Positions 43,756 through 52,584 of a DNA stretch of 64,000 nt are shown here, in pieces. Under the pieces are notes generated by a model. The model was not told the DNA's origin. It did no database searches and saw only the letters and a program-made list of their open reading frames with translations. The first letter of the stretch is position 1, and the number at the start of each line of letters is the position of its first letter. Position numbers and translations under genes: made by a program. The stretch comes from an uncultured Lachnospiraceae bacterium. GTDB lineage: Bacteria; Bacillota; Clostridia; Lachnospirales; Lachnospiraceae. The stretch lies in the NCBI GenBank assembly GCA_910584845.1, contig CAJUDH010000013.1, positions 1 through 64,000 on the forward strand. Direction: 5' to 3'.

Positions 43756-44598
43756 TCATCGCAGCAGCTCCAGGACAGCGTACGTTTTCCGCCCTAAATC
43801 GTCAGGGAGGGGGACCGATTGGGCCCGGGCTTCCACCGCTTTGGGAAGCTGGTACAAGTCGATTACTTCCAGCCCCTTCTCTTCATAATATTTCCGCAGA
43901 TATTTTTTTCCGGCGTGAAGGCTGCTGGAAAGGAAATAGTTGTGGTGCATCTCCTGTTTCACCTGCATTTCTTTCGCAAGGTAATCAATCCAGCTGACAA
44001 AGGTTTTTAAATTATAGTCGTTGAGGGAATAGCCGACAAATAAAAACACATGGTTAATCAGCAAGGACTTCAAAAAGGTTTCCATAAGCCGGTGGGTCTG
44101 TGAATACTGCAAATAGTCATCTTCTTTAAATACCAGTTTTTCCGGCTGGCGGATATCCCCATGAAGCTTAAGCAGGTAGTGGGAAGAGATGCAGGCCAAA
44201 AGGTCCCTGTCTTCCCGGATCGGCTGATAGCCCTCGGCCACCTGGTCCAGCAATGTGTCAAAGTTTGTTGTCACAATATGTTTCGGGTGCAAGGATACGA
44301 TCAGCTCATCCAGCAGGTTGGGGCGGATGCCTTCCGGGATCATGGACTGTAAAAGGGCGTAATAGGAAGAATGGCCGGCGCTTTTATCCAGGCAATAGTA
44401 ATACTGGGGAATCTGGATATATTCTTCCGTAGCCAGGCGCCCTTTCATGGAATATCCGATTTGTTCTGCAAAAGCCTGTACCATCTGCCCCCAGGTCGGA
44501 AGGCCGGAATTTTTCGATACCCCGGCCCCTACAAAAATCACCAGCTTTTCCCCTTTCAAAGCGCGGGACAAATCATCTACCATTTCCTCAAAAGTCAT
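43756..44598 (-). CDS. SIR2-family NAD-binding protein
   Basis: A 280-residue SIR2-like protein. NAD-binding VIFVGAGVSKNSGLPTWGQM (about 20-39), HIVTTNFDTLLDQV, and the catalytic-type His in LLKLHGDI, then FLFVGYSLNDYNLK. No Zn-binding Cys pairs of true sirtuins are visible, so it fits the bacterial SIR2_2-type group, which includes NAD-depleting antiphage effectors as well as proteins of unknown role. No helicase, Argonaute or other defence partner is adjacent. Role undetermined. Confidence 0.85.
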   Translation of the reverse strand: MTFEEMVDDLSRALKGEKLVIFVGAGVSKNSGLPTWGQMVQAFAEQIGYSMKGRLATEEYIQIPQYYYCLDKSAGHSSYYALLQSMIPEGIRPNLLDELIVSLHPKHIVTTNFDTLLDQVAEGYQPIREDRDLLACISSHYLLKLHGDIRQPEKLVFKEDDYLQYSQTHRLMETFLKSLLINHVFLFVGYSLNDYNLKTFVSWIDYLAKEMQVKQEMHHNYFLSSSLHAGKKYLRKYYEEKGLEVIDLYQLPKAVEARAQSVPLPDDLGRKTYAVLELLR

Positions 44599-44867
44599 TG
44601 CGCTTTCCCTCCTTTTTCATAAATGCCTGAATTTCTTTTATCCTAAGCGGCTGCATGGCCTTATCCCAACTGCCTTTATCATAACATGTTCCTTTGGCAC
44701 TTTCCATCTCCATGAAAGAAATATTGCAAAAACAAAAAAACTATAGCAATTTTTGTAGAATTTTAGTAAAATCCTAATTATAAAACTTTACAGGTGTAAC
44801 GGTGAAGGAAAAAATATTTCACCTATACCTGTTTGTGCCGGGAAGCGCGCACAGAATTGAGGAAAAT

Positions 44868-46658
44868 ATGGATATTTTTAATGCGATAACACTTTTTGGC
44901 GGACTGGCTATGTTCTTGTATGGGATGCGCATGATGGGGGACGGGCTGAAAGCCAGCTCATCGGGCACCCTGAAAAAAGCAATGGAACGGATTACCGGAA
45001 CTCCGGTCAAGGCATTTCTCTTAGGGCTGGCGGTAACTGCGGTGGTCCAGTCTTCAACGGCAACCATTGTCCTGACGTCCGGGCTTGTAGGTGCAGGCAT
45101 TATTTCCCTTAGGCAATCCCTGGGCATTATCATCGGCGCCAATGTGGGTACGACGGTTACCGGACAGATTATCCGGCTTCTGGACCTGAACTCGTCCGGG
45201 ACCTGGTTTTTACAATTTTTAAAGCCTTCTACCCTTGCGCCCCTGGCCTTAATCATTGGCATTATCATTATTATGGGGATGAAATCCGGGGATTCCGGAA
45301 AAATCGGGCATATTATCATCGGGTTTGGAATCCTGTTTTCCGGGCTCCTGAATATGGCGGACGCAGTAACCGTCCTCTCTGACAGCGGCATCGTGGAGCA
45401 GGTTTTCTCTCGCCTTGGGGACAACCCCCTGATGGCGTACCTGTCCGGGGCAGGGGTTGCTTTTGTGCTGCAAAGCTCCTCTGCCACCATCGGAATCCTC
45501 CAGGCTTTTTCTACCTCGGGGCAGCTGACCTTCGGGGAAATCTATGCGGTGCTGGTAGGCATATACCTGGGGGACTGTGTGACCACGGCCATTGTCTGCA
45601 ACATCGGCGCGAAGCCGGAGGCAAAAAGGGTCGGTATGGTAAATATCCTGTTTAATTTAAGCAAATCCTTCCTGATCCTGGCGGCCGTAGCCATGGTCCA
45701 CAGGGCCGGCCTGCTGGACGGCATCTGGAACCATGCCATTGATTCCGGCGGCATTGCCAATGCCAATACCATCTTTAACCTGGCCTGCGCGGCCCTTTTG
45801 CTTCCGTTTGTGGGCGTCTATGAAAAAATCAGCCACAGGCTCATAAAAGATGAGCCTGTGGCTTCCGGGAAATATGACGAGATGCTGGATGCCTTGAATC
45901 CGGTATTTATCGGCACCCCGGCTATGGCATTCGGACGGTGTTATGATATCCTTTTAGTGATGCTTCAGCTTTCAAAGGCCAATATCAGCCGTGCTTTTGG
46001 CATGTTTACCCAGTATGACCCGGAAATTATGGATCGCATGGAGGAAGATGAGAACCATATTGACAACATTGCAGACCGGGTGAGCAATTACCTGATCCAG
46101 ATCTCAGCCACAATCACCTCCCATTACCATGTGGAAATTATGAATTATTACTTTTCGGCCATTACAGAGTTTGAGCGTTTAGGCGACCATGCCTTAAACA
46201 TTGCCCAGATCGCAACGGACCTCCATGAAAAAAACAGTGCCTTTTCCATGGAAGCCCAAGCCGAGCTCACCGTATTGTGGAACCTTCTGGATACGATCCT
46301 GAACCATACCAGCGAGGCGTTTCAAAAACAAAACCTGGCGGAAGCCCGCCAGATTGAACCCCTAGAACAGGTGGTGGACGATATGGTAAACGTATTAAAA
46401 GAACACCATTTGGAACGGCTCCACAAAGGGGAATGCGGAGGCTTTAACGGTTCGGAATTCCTAAACCTCCTTTCTGAAGCGGCGCGTATTTCCGACGTCT
46501 GCTCCAATGTAGGGGTAGCAACCGTGGCAAGGGCAATGCCGGAGATCAAACATCAGGTGCATGATTATATCTCCAAGCTGCACTCTGGCCGGGACGAAGA
46601 ATTTAACCAGGTATATCAGGCGGCCCACGACGATTATTTAAGGCGGCTCACCCATTGA
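44868..46658 (+). CDS. Na+/phosphate cotransporter with PhoU-like C-terminal domain
   Basis: A 596-residue protein. Two inverted NptA/SLC34-type repeats carry the QSS motifs (TAVVQSSTATIVLTSGLVGA near 50 and AFVLQSSSATIGILQAFSTS near 200). The C-terminal 200 residues are PhoU-like helices (YYFSAITEFERLGDHALNIA). It imports phosphate or a related anion with Na+. GAGG lies 5 bases before the ATG at 44868; a GTG at 44802 would add a non-conserved extension. Its end overlaps the convergent Gfo/Idh gene by 11 bases. Confidence 0.92.
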   Translation: MDIFNAITLFGGLAMFLYGMRMMGDGLKASSSGTLKKAMERITGTPVKAFLLGLAVTAVVQSSTATIVLTSGLVGAGIISLRQSLGIIIGANVGTTVTGQIIRLLDLNSSGTWFLQFLKPSTLAPLALIIGIIIIMGMKSGDSGKIGHIIIGFGILFSGLLNMADAVTVLSDSGIVEQVFSRLGDNPLMAYLSGAGVAFVLQSSSATIGILQAFSTSGQLTFGEIYAVLVGIYLGDCVTTAIVCNIGAKPEAKRVGMVNILFNLSKSFLILAAVAMVHRAGLLDGIWNHAIDSGGIANANTIFNLACAALLLPFVGVYEKISHRLIKDEPVASGKYDEMLDALNPVFIGTPAMAFGRCYDILLVMLQLSKANISRAFGMFTQYDPEIMDRMEEDENHIDNIADRVSNYLIQISATITSHYHVEIMNYYFSAITEFERLGDHALNIAQIATDLHEKNSAFSMEAQAELTVLWNLLDTILNHTSEAFQKQNLAEARQIEPLEQVVDDMVNVLKEHHLERLHKGECGGFNGSEFLNLLSEAARISDVCSNVGVATVARAMPEIKHQVHDYISKLHSGRDEEFNQVYQAAHDDYLRRLTH

Positions 46659-47637
46659 TGGGGCCGATAGCCACCCCCGCCTGCCTTCTGGCTTCGTCCA
46701 AAACATCCATCACATCCAGGGAATGGCGGCTGGCCTTACAAAACAAGCCCCCATCCCTTCCTTCCACCATGCCCACAAAAGCCATAAGCTCATGGTATAG
46801 GCGGGGAACGCCCCCATTGAAAGCAAAATCTTCGGTTTTCCCCCTGCCCTTTCCAAGGGAAAAACCATCATAAACGTTGGCCGGATGGGTGCTGTAAAGG
46901 TACCCTTCCTCCCCTTGGATGCTAATGGATGCCGGCGCCTGGCAGTCTTTGGCCCCCACCGCCACGCATTGGAAGCCGGGGTACTCCAATAAAAGCACCC
47001 CCGACGTGTCGATCCCCCGTTCTATATTGGCATGGTAGGAAATCCTTTTGGGTTTCCCAAACAGCCCCAGGATAAAATGCACGTTATAAACGTTAATGTC
47101 CATAAGGGCCCCGCCGGATTGTTCCGGGTCAAACACAGGCAAAACCACGCCCTCTTTAAACTTATCATATCGGCTGGAATACTGGGAAAAATTCATCTGC
47201 ACAATTTTAACCTTCCCCAGCCCCTTTACCAGCTCCCGGGTCTTTTTGTAATTTGGCATATATAAGTTGGAAATAGCCTCAAAAACAAATACCCCGTTTT
47301 TTTCCGCCAGCTCCACCAGCTCCCGGGCCTGCCTCCCGTTACTGGCAAAAGGCTTTTCTATGATTGCATGTTTTTTTGCCTCCAAAGCCTTTTTGGCAAA
47401 TTCATGGTGCAGGTGGTTGGGAAGGGCCACATACACCCCCTCAACCTGCCGGTCCTCAAGCAGCTGGCCATAATCCATATATAAATGGGGGATGCCGTAT
47501 TGGGCCTGGTATGCCAGCATCCTGGACCGGGAACTTTCACGTCCATAGATAGCGCAAATTTCCGCACGGGGGATTTTCGATGCCGCTTCTAAAAAATCCG
47601 GTACAATCCCCCCTGCCCCCAGAACAGCCAATTTCAT
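46648..47637 (-). CDS. Gfo/Idh/MocA-family oxidoreductase
   Basis: A 329-residue NAD(P)-dependent dehydrogenase. Rossmann start MKLAVLGAGGIVPDFLEAAS, the EKP motif IIEKPFASNGRQARELVELA, and C-terminal substrate domain (ALMDINVYNVHFILGLFGKP). GGAGGGGGAG precedes the ATG at 47637, one base beyond the stop of the preceding gene. It forms a tandem pair with a homologue, suggesting two steps of one sugar or inositol pathway. Substrate unknown. Confidence 0.9.
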   Translation of the reverse strand: MKLAVLGAGGIVPDFLEAASKIPRAEICAIYGRESSRSRMLAYQAQYGIPHLYMDYGQLLEDRQVEGVYVALPNHLHHEFAKKALEAKKHAIIEKPFASNGRQARELVELAEKNGVFVFEAISNLYMPNYKKTRELVKGLGKVKIVQMNFSQYSSRYDKFKEGVVLPVFDPEQSGGALMDINVYNVHFILGLFGKPKRISYHANIERGIDTSGVLLLEYPGFQCVAVGAKDCQAPASISIQGEEGYLYSTHPANVYDGFSLGKGRGKTEDFAFNGGVPRLYHELMAFVGMVEGRDGGLFCKASRHSLDVMDVLDEARRQAGVAIGPING

Positions 47638-47638
47638 G

Positions 47639-48694
47639 TCACTTCTCCCCCTCCTTTCCTGCAAGGGCCATCTGGCGGACCCCTTCTTCCAGCATCTCCA
47701 TCTGTAAAATGGTTTCCCAATGCTTGATTACCGGTTCCTTTCCATGGACAATGCAGTCATAAATACCGTCATAGACCCGGGCATAATCCCCTTCCAGGGA
47801 GGGGACCTTTTCCTCGTGGAACCCGCCGGCCCCGTCATAATAAGTCAACACGCCGTAATGTTGGGGCAAGTCTTTTCCAAACCCTGGCTGTCCGGGCAGG
47901 TAAAACAATTTCAAGTGCTCTTCCTGACGGTCGTCGCTTTCCTTGACAAACATCCCTGTTTTTCCATATACAACAAATTTAGGGCGGCTTTTCACCCGGA
48001 AATAGCTGGATTTTATGGATACTTTCAAGATGCCGTAATACAGGTCAAGGTCGAAATAATCATTCATGCGCCCTTCCCCCAAAAGCTGCCGCACGTCGTA
48101 ATGGACATGGTCCGGCCTGCCGAAATAGCTGATGGCCTGATCCAGGGTATGGCAGCCGTGGCCATACAAATAAGAGGATGATTTGGTGAAACCCTCCACC
48201 CCGTTGGGCACTTCCGGCCGGTAATAATCATAATGCATCTCCACTTCCAAAAGCCCGCCCAGTTTTCCTTCTTCCACAACTTTCTGCATGGTCAAAAAAT
48301 CACTGTCATAGCGCCGGTTTTGATAGGCGGAACAATATAAGCCTTTCTCTTTGGCCAGGGCAAAGACCTCCCTGGCTTCTTCTGCCGTTTCCATGAACGG
48401 TTTCTCACACAGGCAATGCTTCCCACTTTCCAGGGCGCGCTTAACGTATGGGTAGTGGAGGCTTTGGCGGGTACTGACAACCACCAGGTCAACCTCCGGG
48501 TCGTGGTACACGTCGTCTATATGCTCCGTATAAATAACCCCTTCCACCGCAGGCCACACATCATGGTGGACCCTTGGGTTATAGATCGACTTAATTTTAA
48601 ATTTGTTTTTTCTTGTTAATACAAAAGGGATGTGATAACGGTTCGTGCTCTTGCCGTTTCCAATATAAGCTACTATTATTTTACCGTCTTGCAT
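47639..48694 (-). CDS. Gfo/Idh/MocA-family oxidoreductase
   Basis: A 351-residue dehydrogenase of the same superfamily but clearly distinct from its neighbour. It has IIVAYIGNGKSTNRYHIPFV at the nucleotide-binding start, CLCEKPFMETAEEAREVFAL (EKP motif) and the substrate-domain segment GHGCHTLDQAISYFGRPDHV. It resembles YdgJ/IolX-like sugar or inositol oxidoreductases. It is 60 bases downstream of the radical SAM gene, separated by a duplicated 15-bp sequence. Confidence 0.9.
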   Translation of the reverse strand: MQDGKIIVAYIGNGKSTNRYHIPFVLTRKNKFKIKSIYNPRVHHDVWPAVEGVIYTEHIDDVYHDPEVDLVVVSTRQSLHYPYVKRALESGKHCLCEKPFMETAEEAREVFALAKEKGLYCSAYQNRRYDSDFLTMQKVVEEGKLGGLLEVEMHYDYYRPEVPNGVEGFTKSSSYLYGHGCHTLDQAISYFGRPDHVHYDVRQLLGEGRMNDYFDLDLYYGILKVSIKSSYFRVKSRPKFVVYGKTGMFVKESDDRQEEHLKLFYLPGQPGFGKDLPQHYGVLTYYDGAGGFHEEKVPSLEGDYARVYDGIYDCIVHGKEPVIKHWETILQMEMLEEGVRQMALAGKEGEK

Positions 48695-48719
48695 AACGGG
48701 ATACCGCCTTTCTTCCTAC

Positions 48720-48754
48720 ATGGACCCATTCCATTTATTATGGACCCATTCCAT
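48720..48754. repeat. Two perfect 15-bp direct repeats at a 20-bp period
   Basis: ATGGACCCATTCCAT occurs at 48720-48734 and again at 48740-48754. Each copy is itself a short inverted repeat (ATGGA-N5-TCCAT). They lie between the radical SAM stop and the start of the Gfo/Idh gene, where tandem operator sites would be expected, although slippage duplication is an alternative. Confidence 0.8.
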
Positions 48755-50275
48755 CTATCTAAGCCATGCCGCCGGTTTTTCAGGCCTCTGGCAATCGGCT
48801 CCTATTTTCATCATTTCTTCATCTTCCTTTGTGTCGCCGGCAGCGGCTATATCCGCCTCGGCAATCCCCAGCCATTGGCAAATCAGCCTTACCCCGTTAG
48901 CTTTATTTGCCTTTGCCGCCACGATCTGCAGGCAATTGCCCTCCAGGATCCAGCGGATATGGCACCGGCCTTTAGGGTCTATCAAACTTGCCAGGCGCCC
49001 TGCCTCTTCCTGGCCCCAAGGTTTCCTTGCCGGGCGCACAAGCGTCATTTTATAAAGGGACTTGCCGTTCCGGTAAACCAAAAGGCGGAAGCCAAACTCC
49101 TTTTTCGCCGCCTCCATGGCTGCAAGGCATGATTCATCCAACGGAAAAAAATATGCTTTCTTTTCCCCCTTTTGTTCCAAGGCCACATGGGCCCCGCCGG
49201 CAAACACCCCCCCGCAGAACCAATGGGAAAAATCACGGCAACGCTTTATGGCTTCCCCATAAGGCAAGGTTGTGGCAAAAAACAATAACGCCCCTTCTTT
49301 AGACAATGTCTCCAAAAAACGGACCCTCCTCCGTGCCTCTTCCTCCACCTTTCCGGCATCCCCTTTCGGCAGAAGGGTCCCCTCTATATCCAAAAACACG
49401 GCCTTGGCTTTCCTGGGTATCCGCAATACCGGATAGGGGCCAAACAGCACTTGGTTCATCCAATTATCCCTGCCTCCATATGCCAGGTAACAAGAGCAGG
49501 CCTTGCGTTTGCATTCCCTTACTTCCCCTTGTTGCCATTGGTATTCAGCCGCCTTTATGTTCTGGCTGATATTGCAGATCCGCAGGCCTTTCCCCCCGTC
49601 CACAAACACCCGCCCCCGGCACTGGCCCACGTCCGCAGGGACCACTTCCCACTCCCTCCACACATAGGGGTCGATTTCCTCAAATGCCTTTTTCTCTTCC
49701 TCTGTATACTTCCGCCCCAACCCGTCCATTTTATTGATCCACAGGTAAATATCTGCCGGAAGCATTTTTTTAAGCTCCCGCAACACCCCTTCCTGCCCCG
49801 GGACCCCCACCGCCCCTGCGCATAGGGTGATGCCCATTTGCTTTAGCCTGATACACGTTTCGGCAAACGCCCCCACGGAAACCATCTCCGGATGGAAAGT
49901 GGCCCAAAGGCGCAGCTTTCCCCTGTCCCCCCCTGCCTGGCCAAAACAGGCCAGGGATTTTTCTTCCGGAAAGCTTAAATTAGTCTGGGCCCCCACCACG
50001 TCTATCCCCTTAAGCCTGCTTAACCGGGCCAGCCCTTCCCAATACCAAGGATACAGCAACGCCTCCCCATAAGGCGTAACCATTACCCCGCCAAAATCCG
50101 TCTGGAAATTGCCTTGCCCCATCCCTTCTTCCACACGTTCCACAAAACGGAACCATTGGGCTTTGTCTTCCCTCCGTTCCTTTTCCGACCCTTTCTGTTT
50201 AGAAAAAGGGCAGTAGCTGCATCTATAGTTACAGCTTTTCAAACTTCCCCGGTACAAAATCACAGAACGCCCCAT
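48755..50275 (-). CDS. Radical SAM (STM4011-like) - HAD-hydrolase fusion
   Basis: A 506-residue two-domain protein. The N-terminal radical SAM domain has Cys15-Cys19-Cys22 (CNYRCSYC) at the extreme N-terminus, as in STM4011-type proteins, and further Cys in GQCRGR, RICN and CKRKACSCYLAYG (possible auxiliary cluster). From about residue 290 a HAD domain follows: motif I FLDIEGTLLPKG, motif II ATTLPYG, motif IV AAGDTKEDEEMMKIG. Motif I has Glu where most phosphatases have the second Asp. Function unknown; a link between a radical step and a phosphorylated substrate is suggested. Confidence 0.75.
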   Translation of the reverse strand: MGRSVILYRGSLKSCNYRCSYCPFSKQKGSEKERREDKAQWFRFVERVEEGMGQGNFQTDFGGVMVTPYGEALLYPWYWEGLARLSRLKGIDVVGAQTNLSFPEEKSLACFGQAGGDRGKLRLWATFHPEMVSVGAFAETCIRLKQMGITLCAGAVGVPGQEGVLRELKKMLPADIYLWINKMDGLGRKYTEEEKKAFEEIDPYVWREWEVVPADVGQCRGRVFVDGGKGLRICNISQNIKAAEYQWQQGEVRECKRKACSCYLAYGGRDNWMNQVLFGPYPVLRIPRKAKAVFLDIEGTLLPKGDAGKVEEEARRRVRFLETLSKEGALLFFATTLPYGEAIKRCRDFSHWFCGGVFAGGAHVALEQKGEKKAYFFPLDESCLAAMEAAKKEFGFRLLVYRNGKSLYKMTLVRPARKPWGQEEAGRLASLIDPKGRCHIRWILEGNCLQIVAAKANKANGVRLICQWLGIAEADIAAAGDTKEDEEMMKIGADCQRPEKPAAWLR

Positions 50276-50323
50276 ACTCCCCTCCTTACGTTACTTTTCC
50301 GGTTTTCCAAGAAAGAAGACAAA

Positions 50324-50352
50324 TTGACACCGGAAAAAGAATCTGTTATACT
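50324..50352 (+). promoter_or_regulatory. Promoter of the second PfkB-family kinase
   Basis: TTGACA (50324-50329), 17-base spacer, TATACT (50347-50352): near-consensus. Start of transcription expected near 50359, about 50 bases before the ATG. Confidence 0.8.
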
Positions 50353-50411
50353 GATCCTATATTTCCCATATTATGAAAAAAATTTTGGCATGCAATGGAG
50401 GAGAGGAAGCT

Positions 50412-51371
50412 ATGAAACGGTTATTGGCAATCGGAGAGGCACTTATTGATTTTATCCCTTCGGAACATGGCAAAGAGATGAAAGCGGTTTCATCTTTTTC
50501 GCCGGCTGTGGGCGGGGCCCCGGCAAACGTATGTGCAGCTTATGTAAAACTGGGTGGCCAGGCTTCTATGATTACCCAGTTAGGGGACGACCCCTTTGGC
50601 GATAAGATCGCAGACGAATTCGCTTCCTGCGGCATTGGCTGCGAATATGTAAAACGCACCAAGGCCGCCAATACCTCCCTGGCTTTTGTGGCCTTAAAGG
50701 AAGACGGGAACCGGGAATTTTCTTTCTACCGGAAGCCAGGCGCCGATATGTTGATGGAAGCTTCCGATATCCAAAAAAACTGGTTTCAGGATGTATTCGG
50801 CCTCCACTTCTGTTCCGTTTCCCTGGGGGATTTCCCCATGAAGGAAGCCCACCGCCAGGCAGTGGCCTATGCTGCAGAATCCGGGGCTTTGGTAAGCTTT
50901 GACCCAAACCTGCGTTTTGCACTGTGGGAAAGCACGGATGCCTTGAAAGCAGTAGTGCGTGAATTTGCCCCTATGGCCCATGTGCTGAAAATCTCGGATG
51001 AAGAATTGGAATTCATCACGGGCCATACTGACATCAAGGAAGCGCTTCCTGCCTTATTGGCAGGCAATACCAAGCTGGTCATTTATACAAAAGGCTCCGA
51101 AGGCGCCGAATGCTATACCCGCCATGCCAGGGCCTTTGCCCCCGGTGCAAAAGTAAAAGCCGTGGATACCACCGGGGCTGGGGACGGTTTTATCGGCTCT
51201 TTCCTTTACTGCCTGTCCGCCGACGGGGTGACGGTCGATTCTTTGGGCCAATTGGCCCAAGGGCAGATGGAACGTTACCTGTCTTTTGCCAACAAATTCT
51301 GCGGAAAAAGCGTTATGGGCCACGGGGCCATCGCCTCTTATCCCACCAAAGAAGAGATGGATGCCCAATAA
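50412..51371 (+). CDS. PfkB-family sugar kinase (fructokinase-like)
   Basis: A 319-residue kinase. KRLLAIGEALIDFIPSE and VGGAPANVCAAYVKLGGQAS are typical of fructokinase/2-keto-3-deoxygluconate kinase-type PfkB proteins; the catalytic signature is DTTGAGDGFIGSFL. The start at 50412 is set by GGAGGAGAGG just upstream; an in-frame ATG at 50373 is rejected. A strong terminator follows. The convergent ROK kinase next door suggests a sugar-phosphorylation locus, perhaps fructose or mannose (inference). Confidence 0.9.
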   Translation: MKRLLAIGEALIDFIPSEHGKEMKAVSSFSPAVGGAPANVCAAYVKLGGQASMITQLGDDPFGDKIADEFASCGIGCEYVKRTKAANTSLAFVALKEDGNREFSFYRKPGADMLMEASDIQKNWFQDVFGLHFCSVSLGDFPMKEAHRQAVAYAAESGALVSFDPNLRFALWESTDALKAVVREFAPMAHVLKISDEELEFITGHTDIKEALPALLAGNTKLVIYTKGSEGAECYTRHARAFAPGAKVKAVDTTGAGDGFIGSFLYCLSADGVTVDSLGQLAQGQMERYLSFANKFCGKSVMGHGAIASYPTKEEMDAQ

Positions 51372-51401
51372 CCACAAAAAACCGCCGGAGGCGAAACAAA
51401 C

Positions 51402-51432
51402 AAGGGACCCTGCAGAGCAGGGCCCTTTTTTA
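51402..51432 (+). terminator. Intrinsic terminator after the PfkB-family kinase
   Basis: AAGGGACCCTGC and GCAGGGCCCTT form a GC-rich stem (one bulged base) with loop AGA, followed by TTTTT. It lies 31 bases after the stop codon. Confidence 0.85.
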
Positions 51433-51466
51433 TTTCAAAGGAAATATCCTAAAAGGCAAAACGCTC

Positions 51467-51552
51467 CGCTAAGGCCGCGCTGCGGCGAAAGCTGCCGTCG
51501 CAAAAGCAGCCTGCCGCAGGCGGAACATCCTGCAAAGCAGGACCCTTTTTAT
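51467..51552 (+). terminator. GC-rich palindromic tract ending in a second terminator-like hairpin
   Basis: The tract 51467-51522 contains several short palindromes (GCCGCGCTGCGGC, CTGCCGCAGG). It ends in TCCTGC-AAA-GCAGGA (51528-51542) followed by CCCTTTTTATTTT, similar to the terminator at 51402. It could be a backup terminator or a small dispersed palindromic repeat. Confidence 0.55.
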
Positions 51553-51553
51553 T

Positions 51554-52444
51554 TTATTCCTGAAACGATGCATATTTTAGAAAATAGCTCAATGCGCCTA
51601 AAAGGTTGGCGTCGTTCCCCCGCTGGCACGCCACAATTTTAGGCATCAGGTATTCCATTTGCTGCCCCCGGACCAAATCTTGATAGCTCCTATTAATGGC
51701 TTCCAGGATTTTCGGGTTGGCGCTGATGCCCCCTCCTATGGCGATAATCTCCGGGTCATAGGCAAATTGGACGTTCACGCACCCGATAGCCATGTAGTGG
51801 AGGAACTCTTTGACGCAGGCCGCCGCGTCTTCATCCCCTTTTTCCGCCAGTTCCATCAATTCCTTGCCGTCTACCTCTTTCGGGTGGTTTTCTGAATACT
51901 TCCTCGCCTCTTTTTCCAATGTAAAATTGCTCCAGCACAAAAGCGCCCCGTCTTTCATCCCCCCCATGGGGAAGTTCCCGATCTCCGCCTTATTCATGGT
52001 AGTCCCCGGATACAGCTCCCCTTTTTCAATCACCGCTCCGCCAACGCCGCTTCCCACAATGACAAACGCAATGTTTTCATACTCTTTCCCCACCCCCTGC
52101 CACGCTTCCCCCAAAGCCGCGGCATTGGCATCGTTGACCATAGAAACTTTTTTCGAACCGCACCGCTGGGAAATCATTTGTTGTAAAGGGCAATTGTGGA
52201 GGTGTTCCACCGCGCTGATGCCACGGATAACACCCTCCTCGCTGTGGACTTCCCCGGGAAAGCTGCAGGCGATCCCGTCAACAGGGGAATACTTTTCATA
52301 CAGGCCCTGTACTTGATCCAAAAATTCCTCCAGCGTCTTCCCGACAGGCTCCTTCCCGGAAGACAGCATCTGCCCGTTTTCGTCACACACCCCATACTTG
52401 ACGCTGGTTCCGCCGGTATCAAGGCATAAATACCTTTTGTCCAT
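51554..52444 (-). CDS. ROK-family sugar kinase
   Basis: A 296-residue ROK kinase. The ATP-phosphate loop is LCLDTGGTSVKYGV, the sugar-binding/catalytic region is VNDANAAALGEAWQG (Asp base), GSGVGGAVIEKGELYPG, and IAIGGGISANPKIL. The usual CxCGxxGCxE zinc motif is replaced by DGALLCWSNFTLEK, so Zn binding appears lost. GGGGAG lies 6 bases before the ATG at 52444; longer upstream frames are rejected. Own promoter upstream. Substrate probably glucose, mannose or an amino sugar. Confidence 0.88.
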   Translation of the reverse strand: MDKRYLCLDTGGTSVKYGVCDENGQMLSSGKEPVGKTLEEFLDQVQGLYEKYSPVDGIACSFPGEVHSEEGVIRGISAVEHLHNCPLQQMISQRCGSKKVSMVNDANAAALGEAWQGVGKEYENIAFVIVGSGVGGAVIEKGELYPGTTMNKAEIGNFPMGGMKDGALLCWSNFTLEKEARKYSENHPKEVDGKELMELAEKGDEDAAACVKEFLHYMAIGCVNVQFAYDPEIIAIGGGISANPKILEAINRSYQDLVRGQQMEYLMPKIVACQRGNDANLLGALSYFLKYASFQE

Positions 52445-52496
52445 ATCTTCTCCCCTTCCTCCCTTTACCAGAAACGGTAATTTTTTTCCTATTGAC

Positions 52497-52525
52497 ATTG
52501 TATAGCTTACCCATCCTTTTGTCAA
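52497..52525 (-). promoter_or_regulatory. Promoter of the ROK kinase gene
   Basis: TTGACA (52525-52520), 17-base spacer, TACAAT (52502-52497) on the minus strand. It sits immediately beyond the terminator of the reverse transcriptase operon, showing that the ROK gene is a separate unit. Confidence 0.8.
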
Positions 52526-52535
52526 CTTAGAATCC

Positions 52536-52572
52536 AAAAAGGTAGACATAACATTATTATGTCTACCTTTTT
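52536..52572 (-). terminator. Perfect 16-bp-stem terminator ending the nitrate reductase/RT operon
   Basis: AAAAAGGTAGACATAA (52536-52551) is the exact reverse complement of 52557-52572, with a 5-base loop. A-runs and T-runs at the two ends make it functional in either direction. It begins 13 bases after the reverse transcriptase stop codon. Confidence 0.9.
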
Positions 52573-52584
52573 GCCAGGTAAGCC

